DNA of 64,000 nt, from positions 19,624,193-19,688,192 of the forward strand of contig OY829648.1 in assembly GCA_963691815.1 (NCBI GenBank). The letters are read 5' to 3'. Each line of letters begins with the position of its first letter. Position 1 is the stretch's first letter. Positions 1 to 13,343 of the stretch are shown piece by piece. The position numbers and the translations under genes are program-made. The notes beneath the pieces were generated by a model that saw only the letters and a list, made by a program, of their open reading frames with translations, did not search any database and was not told the origin of the DNA. The stretch comes from Echiichthys vipera (Eukaryota > Chordata > Actinopteri > Perciformes > Trachinidae).

Positions 1-894
1 TCCTGGGAATGCTTGGCATGGTACTAAAGTTGTCTCGTAGGACCTTGAGCTGGATTCAGGTTAGGTCCCCGAGTAGAGATGTGCACACAACCCAATTCTG
101 CCACAAGTTAATCAAGTTGAAAGTAGATCACTGCAGCGCACCACGGCCTGCTAACGCCCGGAACACTTCTGTTACAGATGGTCAGATGAGTTTAATGTTT
201 TTGTTGATGAACTTTGTACATCCCCCATGAAAACTCTTGATCAAAATCAGAAACTCGTCACTTTGGGAAACCAGTTGTGGCCTATATCTTTGTGTTACTA
301 TCGTGAGCAATACTTTAATCGTCCATTTTAGGCTTATCCTGGCTGACTCAAAAGTAAAATACAGAATTTGGGAAAGCTTGGAGAAAGCTTTAGGCATTCT
401 ACAGTTTGTGTTTCTCCATATTTTTGTGATGCATTAACAATGGCTGCTGCGAGTGTGTGCTCCACAGCAATATACAAAGGGACAGATCAAGGTGGGGTTT
501 GGATGAAACAGCATGAAGTAACAAAATGTAGTGTTGGTTCAATTGGCATTCATCGATGTTAAAGGCTGGAAGATGGACTTCATTGACCTTTTTATGTGAC
601 ATTTCACATTAAATCAAGTGCTGCACTCATCATTCTTCATGTTTAGCAGTTAAGCAGTCCTGTATTGTTAACTTCACAGAGTATTTCACTGCACAGTAAA
701 GAGAAGTTTCCTTTAATCCCCCAGGCTTTAGCCTTGGATTTGTGTTGTTCTGCGAGTCTGCGACATCATCCGAACCCCAGGAGCCTCTTGCTCAGTCTTG
801 ACGGATCCTCACTCTGCTGAAGCCCAATACTGTTCTTCATCTTGTATTGTCACAACCCCCCTGCTACCTTGATTCACTCTTGGTCGTTGGCTAG
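1..894. other. dazap1 intron, no exon seen
   Basis: No exon was recognised here. The preceding dazap1 exon should encode the RNP2 half of RRM2 (a motif of the kind KIFVGG), and nothing of that kind is present on either strand. The stretch is read as the 3' part of an intron ending at the acceptor AG at 893-894. The upstream exons must lie outside the window. Confidence 0.6.
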
Positions 895-3800
895 GTTTTG
901 GATTTATTACTTTCGAGGCCGAACAATCAGTGGACCAGGCTGTCAACATGCATTTTCACGACATCATGGGCAAAAAAGTGTGTAGTTGTAGTTTTATTTT
1001 ACCCTTAAAATCAAACAGAGGCTTGGGCGACGGAGTGAGAATTACACTATGATGCTGTTTTATTTGTTCATTTTCCAGTGGCTTCCCATTAGTGACTGCA
1101 GCATCATATAGCACAAAGTTAGCCTTTAACATCTTAAAATGATCAGGCCACTGACTAATTTGTTACTATTGTTATTAGTGTCTTGCTTTTAACATGTACT
1201 ACCCTCACACTTATTGCCATGACTTACAGTTTCTAGAATCACAATGATCCTTTACTAATGCTGTTATATTACAGTTTCTATAGTCGCCTAAGGCTTTGTT
1301 TACATCGACCACTCCTTTAGGATGTCTTCAGTGCATTAGATTGTACTTAAACTATTTTCTGATTTTTGATATTTTAATGCAAAAGATAATTCAACACTTC
1401 AAAACCCCCTGAATGTTACTGAATATAAATCACCTAAAGGATTGGTCCAATCTGTTTCTTTTGTTTTCTGATATGTTGTTGGCAGGTCACTTACACGTCA
1501 ACATGTTTTTTTTCTTTTTGAAAAGTTAAAGAAAAAGCTCAACTCAGTGACCTCAGTTGAAGAATCTCCATACTGTGTCCTTTAGTTCTCTAAACAACAA
1601 ATGCCAGTTCTCTCTAAAATGCTGCTCAGGATGAGACACGAGTCGCACAGTTATATTTGCATGTCACTTCTTCGTGTTTGTTTTAACTGGTTGGTGTACC
1701 AGATGGATGGGGTATACTGTGCAAAGACAGTTCAGAAAGTGCCACGTAAGCCGGGGAAAATTATAAATTCATTATGGGGTTATGTTTAAGCACTAAAAAA
1801 AATAATAGATCTGCACACATTTTAATGCTGTAGTGACGTTTGAAACCCCAGACTCTTCCTCAGACTTCTGATACAGACCGTCACCATCTTAAATACCCAT
1901 AATTCATCGTGTGTCACTTCTCATGACATACCACAAAGCAAACTGTAGTCAGAAACCACATATTGTACATTTAGATAATATATCAAGGTTACACATATTT
2001 CTGGCCACATAGCCATCAGATTCAAAGCACGTGCATTATAGAACCCCTGTTATCTATTGGTTATTTCAATATTGAGCATAAACACAAGTTATTTACAAAA
2101 TGGTACTTGAACTACGTCACAAAGTAATCAATTTATGTCTACTATTTAAATTGTTGCAGGAAAAAGAGTTACACCAAATATTACGTACCTTTTGTGCATA
2201 AATGTGTGTATCTGCCCAATATGGAAATGTATCCTCTTTGTATGTTTCAATAGATAATTTGCAACAGGGGTGAAATATCACACATGCTTGTAATATGATG
2301 ACTATTTGGCCAGAGGTCATTGGAGTATTTGGCTATGGGGGGGATACATGATTTATGTGTATATAATGGTATTTCCTTCCTTCATGATCTTGTACTTTTT
2401 TCCCCATCCATATGCATAATATGTGTTTTCTAACTACGATTTGTTCCATGTATTAACACATGATCCATTATAGGTATTTAAGATGGAGACTCTCTGTATC
2501 TATCAGAAGTCTGAGGAAGAGTCTGGGGCTTAAAATTTCATTATAACATTTACATTCTTCTGGCAGGAGCTACTTGGTGGGTGGATCTGTTTGTTTTTCT
2601 ACTGTACTCATTTGACACCCATCCTGTAGGGCACTTTGGATGTGCATGTGTTCTTTATCGTTTGTTATACTTAAGCACATGTTCTAGCCCTCTGGCATTT
2701 CTTTATCATTGTATTGTATGTGGAAAACACCACCCACCCGGCACCTCAGCTGGGTAAAACAAATCATTAAAAAATATATAGTACATATCTGGCTGTGATT
2801 GGTCCTCACACTCAGGTTTTAAAGCTCTAGTTTATCAATAGCCCCCCTTTTCCCCAATTAGGACATTTTGTAATTAGCAGCTTCACCCTTCTGAGATACC
2901 AGAAGAGAGACTGTCTCTTTTCTGCCCTCAGTAATGATTTGTGGGCGTAAGAAATTATCAAAGTCACACACAGTCACAGTCATATCATCACATGTATCGT
3001 GTTACTTTACATGGCTAAGTGTTTGAAATATGTGTCAGTCTGTGATACCTGACACTCAGAAGGCTTTCCTGTATATTTTTGCATTAAAGGTTTTTGACTC
3101 TTAAGCAGAGTCTTCTTGACAACGTTTAAGCAGCGTAAATATTTCACTTTTGCTAAGTGCTCAATTTTGTGGTGTTTCTGCACCTAAAACAGTGAAAGGA
3201 GTACTTCAGGGTATTTTCCTTTTTAGATTTCTGTCAGGATAAACCTGAGTTTCTGTAGGTGTTACAGTTTCTCTGTTAAGTCGTGGAGATTTTCTTCTTG
3301 TGCTTTTATTTGAGAGTGAACAGTAAAGAGATTATAGGAAATAAGGTGAGAGAGAGAGAGAGGGAGGGAGATTAGGAATGACATGCAACCTACAGTAGCT
3401 CCCTGGCTGGAGTAGAACCAGGGACATTGCAGTTTGTTGTCAGCACCTCAAACCACCTGACCCCCGGGGCGCCCCTCCCCTGTTTATTCTAAACAAACTA
3501 TAAATGAAAGCATGTTACTTTCTTGGGTGTCAATACATTTTTTGGTTGTTTTGTTTAGACAACAGTCCTATTCACATAGGATAAGTATAACCTGGGGACC
3601 TTTTGGAAAATGTAATTATTGTGCAGGTCGGCTGTGATCTTAATCCCGTGTGAATCTGCCATGTACGTAATTTGTCAAGTAAAAATTCCAACGCAAATTC
3701 CCGATCATCAACACAGAGGTCGTGTGATAATGTCTTGTGCGAATCTGGAACTCAGTAATTTGGAGTCATTTTGACTGAATTTGATATTATAAATACAAGT

Positions 3801-6800
3801 TTACAAGAAAAAGTATAATACTTGTACAGTTTGTCTGCTTTAAGTTAAAAATAAAAAAGAAAGACAAAAACCGAAAAACCCCAACATGAACCGCTATCCC
3901 TCCGAACAACCCCCATCAGACACAATAACCAACCAAGTAACCAAATAACATAAGTCACATAAGTAGATAGGTTAATGTCGGTAGATCTGAGTAAAATACC
4001 TAAATGTAATTGCTTTCCTTAACCGTATGTAAGCTGGATTTTTGTAACATTAATCAGTGATATTGGGTAGCAAGTTCACACAAGACTTTTTTATTGAGTG
4101 TCGTGGATTATAAAATGAAAAAGATGAACCAAATCCCACTTCCTCGGTAAACGATTCAGCCCAACCTGTGTGGTATTCGCCCCCCTTGACTTTGCCCTGG
4201 TTTCCAGCAGGAATCAAGGCTCGACTTAATCCATTGTTCTTGACTTGACATTACCTTACGCTGGGACTTGAGGGAGGTTGGGAGATATGAGCTACAAAAT
4301 TAGAAATTGGAGCACATCAAACTGTGGAACAAATCCCAGTTCTGCTGCTGGGGACTGTACAGAAGTCATGGTATCCATCACTCGTACCTGTGATGCCCGC
4401 GGGAGAAAGTGCTCAGGTAGCCGCCGCCGGAAACATGTGCATGTAATTAGGTCGACAGAGAAGGAAGAGGGGAGGCTGGGGAAGGTGGCAACACCTTAAA
4501 GCGGGAAGGAATTTGTGATTCGTTCTCCTCCTGCAAGGTGACCCCAATAACTCAACCCCTCAGTCTATTTCTGGTGGCCCCCCTTCATCTCGGCCTGTTT
4601 CTTTGCTCTGGTTAACTGCTGGTAGCTTTGCCTAGTTACAGGAGGGACATATTTTGTTTTTAGGGCAATAAGTTAACATTTGACCCAAGGCATTTCACTA
4701 TTACAGCAAGGGATGATAACTATACTTAAAAGTCAGATTTAGGTCATGTAATCAATGGATATATTCAGGTTTGCAGAGTGTAATGAACTGTTAATGAACT
4801 GATTCCTAAACAATAAGAGTTCTTTATTATTATATTTGAATCATCAAAAAGAAGCTTAATGTGACCATTCTTGCATGTGACGTTTTGGGTGTTGAAGACC
4901 GTGTCCTCCAGCAGCAGTTTGGCATTATATTGAGGTCAAAGTGAATCACTCACTTTAATTTACACTCAATTTAAATATTTTTTCTCACTTTTGACACAGT
5001 ATGAAGATTCAGTTTTAGATTGACTGAAAAGATTATTTACTTTACTATCTGCATGTTTACCTTTTATATATTCTGTTAGAACTGAGATACAATATTTCTC
5101 TCTACATCCACAACCCTCAAAGTTATTCCACATTAAAAAAAAGAGATTATTTATAGGCGTTAGGTGAATAAAGGTAAGTCATGACCTTCTATTAGATGGC
5201 TATCACATATAGGGCAATTCATTTGAGGGGAAAAAAAATATAAATCTATGTTTCTCAGGTACATCTAAAGAGACAGTGATCTGGGGATGATGCATTTTGA
5301 GAAACTCTTTGCATTATAATTTTGGCCATTGCCAAGTAAATCCATGCTAGATAATCAGTACCTGAGACACATAGTGGCACACATCTCTTGCCTACACAGT
5401 AATATTATCGAACATACTGTAGTTGCCCCACATTATTCCAATAAACAAACTGGCCCAATGTTGAGATTAAATATTCAGTGGTAGGACAGGTCTGTCTAGC
5501 TGAGGGACGTCATGGACCTTATACTGGTGTTGCCAAATGTGCCCTCCTTGTCCTTTGTCCAGGTGGAAGTAAAGAAGGCTGAACCTCGTGATAGTAAAGC
5601 TCCTGGCCAGCTTGGTCCTGGCCAGTGGGCACCCAGGGGCATCTTGACTGCAGCTAATGGTTGGACAGCACAGCCTGCCCAGGGCTGGCAACAGCCTTAC
5701 GGGGCCCAGGGTGAGTGGGAACAAGTCCAAGAGCAGAGCGAGTGAGGCTGGCTGTTCAGAGGAAAACCTAAAAGTTACTGTTTAAATGCGTTAAACCTGC
5801 TGCCTTAACATTAACTTTGTTAAACTGGATTCTGTGAACATTTTACATTTCAGTTATTGTCTCCAGTCTAAAGTTGTTGTTTTTCTCACTTCCTGAAGGC
5901 GTGTGGGTGTCGACTACTGGCCAACCCATAGGTAGGTGTTCCACTTCCATTTTACAACACAGAAAATATCTTTCCTCACCACAGTTATTTTTCTGTATGT
6001 TACATGACTGAATTGATCAAACTGCAGATAGATTTAGGGTCTTTGCCATGTAATCATGTGCTTATCTTGAAATGCGTATGTCACAGAACTGGACTTGCAC
6101 TCTGTGTGTCCAATAGACTGATAACAGTTAACCGTATGTGTTCTTGCTCTCACAATGGCTGAGACTGCTGATAGTTTGCTGCTTGGGACAGATGGCAGCC
6201 TTGAATAGATTCCAGCCTCCCTCTGCTATTGGTCAGGCTCGGTTTCATATCATTACCACCGGGTCAACCTGCAACTGTCACTGCTGTGTCCTGTTCAAGA
6301 TACTTTCATGAAACCGGTTATTTATCATCTTTATGTCCGTTATTCAGCTGTTCAATAAGGATAATGAATATCTAATCAATTGACACTAATCTATATATAT
6401 AAAATCTATATATCTACAAACCCGTTTCTCAAAGAGTTGGGCCAATGTAAAATATGAACAAGAACTGAATTTAATAATTTACAAATCATAGAAAACCAAT
6501 ACAGCACATACTGGAAAATAGAAGACAGCATTTCAAATGTTGAAACAGAAAAATGTTCATTGTTTTAGTGGTCGTGTTCACCACTCTGTTGCATCACCTC
6601 TTCTTTTAACAGCACTCTGTAAGTGTTTGGGAACTGAGGAGACCAGTTGCTGTTATTCAGTAACTGCTCAACAGTTGGGTGTTCTTTGTAGTTTTTTTAA
6701 ATAAATGCACCAAACATTTTCAGTGGGTGACGAGTCTGACAGCAGGCGGGTCAGTTTAGCACCCGGACCCTTTTACTACGGAGCCATGCTGTTGAAACAC

Positions 6801-9800
6801 ATGCAGAATGTGGTTTGGCATTGTCTTTGCTGAAATAAGAAAGGCCTTCCCTGAAAAAGACGTTGTCTACTTGGCAACATAATTGCTCCAAAACCTTATA
6901 CATTGTTCAGCATTAATGGAGCCTTCACAACTGTGCAGGTTGCCCATGCCATGTGCACAAATGCACCCGTACCATCTCCGATGCTGGCCTTTGAACTGTG
7001 CGCTGATAACAGAACAGATGGTCCCTCTGCTCTTTAGCCTGGAGGACGCAGCGTCCATGATTTCCAAAAGAATTTAAAATTTTGACTCGTCAGACCACAG
7101 GACAGTTTTCCACTTCACCTCGGTCCATCTTAACTTAGCGCGGGCCCAATGAAGGCGGCGGTGTTACTGCATCTGGTTTATATACGGTTTCCTCCTTGCG
7201 TGGTAGAGTTTTAACTTGTACCGATATTTGTGGATGCAGCGACAAAGTGAGCGCATGCAGCAATGCCCACTACTGAATCTGTCTGTTTTTAATGCAGTAC
7301 GGAGAACCAATATCCCTTCAGAAACACTCGGCCTCTCTGGGTGCTCTTTTTTATATCCAGTCATGTTACTAACCTGTCGCCAGTTAACCTCATTAATTAA
7401 GGGAGGCTCAACCAGGGGTTTTCTTTTAGCATTTCAAAACTTTTCCAGTCTTTTGTTGCCTCTGTCACAACTCTTTTAAAATGTGTTGCTGCATCAAATT
7501 CATAGTGGGCATATAGTTTTCAAAAAACTTAAACTTCTCAGTTTCAACATTTTAACTGTTGTCTTTGTACTATTTTTAATTTGATGTGGGGTTTATATGA
7601 TTTGTAAATGATCACATTCTGTTTCTATTTACATTTTACACCACATCTTTTTTGTTGGAAACAGGGTTGTAATAAATAATGAATATTAAATTCAAATTGA
7701 TCTATGCTTGCGCTTACATGTTTACTGTTAACACCTGTATACTTCATTCAATATAAAGAACATGTATTTATTTTAAAACATTTCTATAAAATAGATCTGT
7801 TCTGTGTTGGAGCAGGCGGGTATGGACCTCAGTTGACAGCAAGCCGCGGAACCCCCGCACAACCTCCGTCACCTTTCAACGCATTCCTGGTTACGACTCC
7901 GGCAGGGGGCTTCGCTGCACCTCAGGGCTACCCTCAGCAGGGCTACAGCACAGCACCTCAGTTTGGTCAGTAATAATGACACTCACTCGTGACATGTTTG
8001 TGTTGTTTTGACATCACTACAAAACTTACAGGTAATATAGCATATGTAATGGTAACTCTGAATTAGATGGAGATAAGGACAAACTACATTTAGATCATCA
8101 AAACTGGATTTGTGTGACTGAAAGTGTGTTAATTGAGTCTATGTCAGGTTTTCCAGGCAGCTTTGCTGTTGCTGTGGTCAGGGAGGAACCGCCACCTTAT
8201 CAGAGATGGACAGTGTGACTCGCAGATATTCAGCATTTCATGAAATCTTGTTTAAAAGCCTGTTGGGGAGTTATTACCATCCTCTTAGCAGATACACCAT
8301 GATAATATTATGAATTTTGGACAAAATATTAGAAAAATCAGTGGGAAAGAAGCCCATTACGATCCGTTACACGTACTTTCAACTACTTTTTCTAAAATAT
8401 GTGGATGTACACCCTGTATTCTTAAAGTCTAAAATGAGAAGAGATTTGGTGGATTGATCAGTGTTTTGACTCGTAGTGTTTTTGTTGGGTGATCTAGATG
8501 ATCTATGATCTAGTTGATGTGAACTAGATGTTACTTGTTTTTTTATTTTGTTTTTTTACAGAGTTTTTTTTACTCATTCAAAATAAACCATGAGGCACCA
8601 TATACCATAGAAATCATCTCAATACTCTCCAACAGGTTACAGTTTCGGCACACCCCAAGCAGACCAGTATGCCCCACAGGTTCCTCCTCCTCCCAACACT
8701 CCAGGAACTGCACCTCTGGGCTTTGCTCCCGCCACTACACCAACTCAGGACTTGAGCAAAGCTCCCACTGGGCAGCCTGACTTCTCTTATAGCCAGTATG
8801 GTAAGAAAAGCATTAAGCAGTTTGCCGCCCTTCTCTCTCCCATTTCATTTGTATTCACCCCTCAACCCTGCCCATCTCCCTGGATATTTTATTGGGTGCA
8901 ACTACACCTGATTTACCTGCATATCTACAACCCTTAGACAAGCAGGAGCGACCATTTAGCTTGAACTGCTCCACATGCATACATGCTTCTTGCATACATG
9001 AACCCCTCTGGCTCCACCGTGAAGATGCTGCTGAAGTTTCACCCTATCCAGGAGTCTTCAGCATTCATTTCTGTCAAGTTTTTTCCAGCTGGGCCGTGGA
9101 AGGGTAAAAACATTGGTAGGTCTTGATAGGTTTGAATTAGATCATCCTGCCTTGCAATGTTTTTTGTTTTGCATTTTTATTTCATTATTTTTGACGAGTG
9201 CAACCTTCTCCTGACTGAGTGTACTAGACATTTGACTTGGTTCAAATACCCCTTAATCACACCCTCCTACACCTCCTTCTCTTCCTCCCTGGTGATGACT
9301 TTGCTGGCTTGTTTTTCTCGTCTTGGCCATAGAAGAGCAGCAGCATGACAGTATTATGCCTGTGAAACCTTTCAGGAATTAGGCATGTCCAACCTGCTGA
9401 GTTACCTATCAAAAATGTTCAACATGTTCATCAATTTATCACACTGGAGCTTTGCATGCTTATCTGCAAAATGTGAACTTTGACCCTCAGCCTTGTGGTT
9501 ACATGCACATATTAGTTAGAGTCCTGGGCAAGTCATTGTTTTGACTAATGTGTCTGCAGGTTTTACCTTCTGGTGGGTGTCTCTGTGGTCTTTGAGCTGG
9601 ACTGTTTAAGCCAGGATAGTTTTCCTCTTTCATCTCTACTGGGCTGGAAAATCCATGGCCAAATTTCAGTCAGCGTGTAGGGACTTGACAATAAGAAATT
9701 TCATCAAAAATGTGCCTTATCGGTTTCTGTGATTTAAAACAATTAGGAAGGAGCTTCTCCAGTGACACAAGATAGAGATACTGTGAAACCTAACCAGCAT

Positions 9801-12800
9801 CTATGGAAAAGGAAAAATCTTTGTTCAACATTCATCCATGCTGTTACATAAACACAGAGTCAGATACGAGTCAGATTTTCATTTGGAAGCTACATTCGGT
9901 TTTCTGGCTGGCTGGCTGGCTGGTAATTTTCCTCAGACTTGGCTTACAGCTGTTTCACACCGCTGGATCTACATTTAAAGCAGTTGGGATCGCTGCCAGT
10001 CATGACAGGTGCTCATCTTGTTCAGTGTTTCCTGCTTGTGCTTATCTTCCATCCAGCTTTATGCATTTAGTGTGCCCTGCCTGTTCAGGCACTTAGTCCT
10101 GTAGACAAAGTCAGTAACGGCACCACAGTCTCACAAAGTCTTTGTGAAATGAGCAGAAAATCAGAAATGCTGATGATGTTGTGGACACAGATCTCACACC
10201 TCTACAATGAAAGTTTATGGAACAATAGCAGAAACTGGTTATGACATCCTTAGCTGTGTACGATTAGTAAATTAATTTTGTTTGAAAAAAAAAATTGCTT
10301 GCAAAGTACTTTGAGATGCATTTAATTTGTTTGAATAGTCCTATATAAATAAAGTTGATTGAAATCGTTAAGGTTAGACGAATAAAACCAGTTTGGCTTC
10401 AGTTAAATTTGGCTCATGTGGAGTTATGAAGTTAAAATAATTTGGTCGGACCAAAGATCAGACCAGTGGTTTTGCATGTCTTAATTAATTAATATTTAAT
10501 TCAATGCCATTTTTAATGCATTCCACGTATATATATTTTAATGATTCTCATCTTCCAGACAGGAGCTGGGTTTACTTTTGTTATGCTGTCAAAATAAACA
10601 TTTTGTTTGCTTTTTTGTCAAAACTACTTCTTGGTGTATTCAAGAACACTGAGATCTGAAATTTGAGATCTGAAGAGGAGCTTGTTTTACTTCACTTGAG
10701 TTATGCTCGTGTTGCATTAGATGTTTCAACAGTCTAACCCTCACCAATGGAGCACTTTTTTGAAACTTTGGGATGTTGAAATGTCCTTGAATTATCCATC
10801 AAGGACCATTTTGTGGTTGTGCTCCTCAGAACTGTGATTACTTAAGTGACCTACAGTTCTGAAATGGTCAAAAAAATAAAATCATTTTATTTTGTAACAT
10901 TTTTCACACAACACAATTGATCTAATGTGACGCAAATATATATTGAGTCAATTTCAATTTAACTGTCGCAGCATGCTGTAAAAAAGGGAAGCCAATTGCA
11001 GCTTGGAAGATAGGAAATAAATCTAGAAACATCCTTTTACAAGTCGTAGTCTATGGACTAGAACATGCAAAACCACTGGTGTTTTTCTAGTTCCTTCCCT
11101 CTCGTTCGATTTTCTTGGTAGGAAAGCGTATTTCTCACGTTACTTGCATCTTGGCATATCTTGCGCATTTCACAAAATTTCAAGAGACCAGGTTGGCATG
11201 TTCAAAAAGTCAGGCGTGCTAGCAGATAGCTCACACACTCACACTCCATTTTGTTTTGACTTCCAGATGAAGCTGAGCAGCGATGCCTCTCCGAGCGTAG
11301 TGCAGACGCAGTAAATGAGTATAAATGTGCAGCTCTGTAAGCTCAGTAAGAGGGGAACTATGTAAAGTAGTCAGTCAGCCGTATCTGGGTTCAGTCAACC
11401 TGGTTTCCTCATCTCCCTGATAGGCTTGGGTAACTACCTTCAGGACCCCTCTGCCTACGGACCAACGCGTCCTTCTCACAGTTATGGTCAGGATGAGCAG
11501 GGAGGATATAGTGCAGGTAGGTGCCAGCATTGTCTTCTCCAACCACAAAAGTAGCATTTGTTCAGTACTGTAGTGTTTATAGAGCTGCAACCTGGTTCTT
11601 TTGCTCTGTTTCATATTTTGCATGTACATTTTGCATGTACATACAAATTACGGTTTATACTCTTGTATAGTAAAACAGCCATCTACTGCCAGCTGAGTGG
11701 ATTTGAAAGACATTTACTTCAAAATTTGGCATTTGGAGCTCCAAGTAGTCATCTCCCTCAGCGGCTGTCGCTTTACTATACCAAGACTAACCATGTCCTC
11801 CTTTTGTATCCACTCTCTCTGTCCGCATTGCTTTGCAAATGATAGAAGGATGATCTAATTGTCAGAAAATGTGTTCATGGTTCAGCTGTCTCTATGCATC
11901 AGCAGTCCATTCACCCGTTGTTTTTTGCCCCGTGTGCCGTCTCCACATTATAGCTAAAGGGATGAGAAAGGAAAGAAGATGTATAAAGGACACGATGGCA
12001 GTGAATTTACAATTTCTCTCAGATTCTTCTGTCTGCTTCAGATTTATTATTTTTGTTCCGTTCATGGAGCACTTTTAATACCCCAAAAGAAATGTGGTAT
12101 TTTTTTAATTTTCTTGCTGTCTTTCTATCTCTTGTCTCTTCATTCCAGTTATTTATAAGGCTCCCACTCCAGTGTTTATTGGTGACATTTCAAAACAAGG
12201 GATAACTGGATGTTACCAGGCAGGAAAATAACCAGCAAGATGCTGGAAACATTTGGCCTCAACTTGTTTTCACCAACCATTTGGTAACAAACCAGCCTTC
12301 ATGTCCCTTTGGCCTAGACAGTGACTGGGAAATTTTGGGTTGCACCAGCTATTTTTTCAGGCAGATTACTTTCATTCCCTGGGTGTCACTTTGGTTCCCT
12401 TGTCTGTTTGCAGGGAGATGGTGCCATCCAGTGTCTGAATAGAAGAACGTTGTGCGTGTTGCACTGATCATCAAGAGAATCTACAGATTGTTTTCCTCAA
12501 TGAAGCCACTTTAAGATTATTACATTCACCTGATGTTCTCTCGATACATTTTTTCACTGTTGCACAATGGTGTTCAAAACTAAAGGGCTCATTGAATGAA
12601 TACAGTATTTGATCCTAGAGGAAAAATCCACCTTTAAAGTCTTGACATGCCATACAAAACGTGCAATTAGCAAAGAATATTTCATTTTATTGGTCCATTT
12701 TTAGTCATTTGTCACAGCACTTCACAAACACAACTCAGAGGTCTTCATAGACAAATTATGAAAGGAAGTATGTCTTTAAGATCCAAATATATAGAAAATA

Positions 12801-13343
12801 CACACATCTAGACAAGTTTAATTAATGAATATGATATAAAACATATCTAATGTAGCAGTTAGCAGAAAATAGTCATCAGTATTAAAGGCTGGTTATAAAG
12901 TAGATAGTGGGATGTAATTCATCCAACAGCTGCAGTAGTTTTACAGCACGTTTAATTGATGTTCATCAAAAATATCTAACCAAAGTTAACAAATGTAAAA
13001 CACTGTATGGTGAAAGGGTAACAGGGTGGATTTTTTCTGAACCCTAAAATAGATTTCTTTTAACCTAGCAGTTCTTTTAGAAGAGTAAGGTTTGTCCCTG
13101 AGCACATCTGGTGACCCTGGCATTAAATTCCTCTTCTCTCCTGCTCTGTCCTCCCTGTCGTCCTCCTCAGGGTACGGGCAGGACCTGACAGCCTTCAGCC
13201 ACAGCTTCGCAGACCCCAGCCAGCAGACCGCTTCATACGGGGTCCCGACAGCACAGCCCCCCGCCGCCCCCCAGTCTGCCGCCACTGCGTTCGGCAGAGG
13301 GCAAAACCACAATGTACAGGGCTTCCACCCGTATCGACGCTGA
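895..13343 (+). CDS. dazap1: DAZ-associated protein 1, 3' part of the gene
   Basis: DAZAP1 is an hnRNP-like protein with two RRMs and a proline-rich tail; it acts in splicing, mRNA transport and translation. Exons read from splice sites and homology are 895-977, 5563-5710, 5899-5931, 7816-7965, 8636-8800, 11424-11516 and 13171-13343 (about 281 residues in the window). The first exon carries the RNP1 end of RRM2 (FGFITFEAEQSVDQAV, then HDIMGKK). The second starts VEVKKAEPRDS, as in mammalian DAZAP1. The tail is rich in P, G, Q, Y and S, and ends in GRGQNHNVQGFHPYRR, identical in memory to the human C-terminus. Junctions from the second exon onward are all phase 1, so tail exons can be skipped in frame. 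The gene is 5'-truncated by the window edge. Identity is very secure; the 895-977 exon has an ordinary acceptor and is slightly less certain in its exact start. Confidence 0.95.
1824..2550. repeat. foldback element in dazap1 intron
   Basis: The left arm (about 1824-1970) and right arm (about 2412-2550) are imperfect reverse complements. Both carry the block CCCAGACTCTTCCTCAGACT (1847-1866, complemented at 2511-2530), then ATCTTAAATACC and CACATATT. The middle of about 440 bp shows no ORF. This is a non-autonomous foldback DNA element or a pair of inverted copies; the family was not assigned. Confidence 0.75.
3345..3480 (-). repeat. Probable tRNA-derived SINE fragment
   Basis: A GA-rich run (3348-3370) is followed by 'atgacatgcaacc', 'gagtagaaccaggga' and 'ccccggggcgcccc'. 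Read on the minus strand this resembles the common teleost SINE whose head contains a box-B-like motif (tccctggttctactc). The assignment rests on recalled family features, not on a search. Confidence 0.5.
6417..7669 (-). mobile_element. Decayed Tc1/mariner-type transposon
   Basis: Imperfect terminal inverted repeats: the left end begins caaacccgtttctcaaagag and the right end reads, complemented, caaccctgtttccaacaaaa. Both ends sit on TA dinucleotides (6415-6416 and 7670-7671), the Tc1/mariner target. On the minus strand 6867-7067 encodes a transposase piece including CICAHGMGNLHS and INAEQCIRF, and 7164-7364 another piece. Stops and frameshifts break the frame, so it is inactive. It lies in a dazap1 intron in the opposite orientation to the gene. 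Confidence 0.8.
9903..9922. repeat. Short CTGG tandem repeat
   Basis: Four to five copies of the tetramer ctgg in the intron between dazap1 exons 8636-8800 and 11424-11516. Nothing else of note is seen in that 2.6-kb intron except a LINE-like tail near 10.3 kb. Confidence 0.6.
10290..10372 (+). repeat. LINE/SINE 3' tail fragment
   Basis: The sequence 'aagtactttgagatgc' followed by 'cctatataaataaagttgat' resembles the 3' tail shared by teleost L2-type LINEs and the SINEs they mobilise (usually a core ctttgag, then ctatataaataaa). It is an isolated tail in a dazap1 intron. Confidence 0.5.
11424..11516 (+). other. dazap1: dazap1 tail exon, likely cassette (93 nt)
   Basis: Acceptor tag at 11421-11423 and donor GTAGGT at 11517 bound a 93-nt open segment, phase 1 at both ends, so it can be included or skipped without shifting the frame. 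It encodes 31 residues rich in G, Y, S, Q and P (GLGNYLQDPSAYGP, then SYGQDEQGGY), matching the composition of the tail. The human protein as recalled runs straight from PDFPYGQYAG to YGQDLSGF with no such insert, so this exon is either fish-specific or absent from the main human isoform. Confidence 0.7.

Larger units (their letters stand above)
978..5562 (+). other. Large dazap1 intron
   Basis: A 4.6-kb intron between the RRM2-end exon and the VEVKK exon. Besides the foldback element at 1824-2550 and the SINE-like piece near 3345 it holds AT-rich sequence. Short ORFs here (for example 4278-4499) have no recognisable product and no codon or homology support. Confidence 0.7.

Noticed and set aside
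1..230. ORF at the window start as an upstream dazap1 exon
   Set aside because: It shows no RRM motif and has no matching splice phase.
5512..5562. ATG upstream of the VEVKK exon as a gene start
   Set aside because: It is intronic read-through into a dazap1 exon; the acceptor at 5561-5562 explains the frame.
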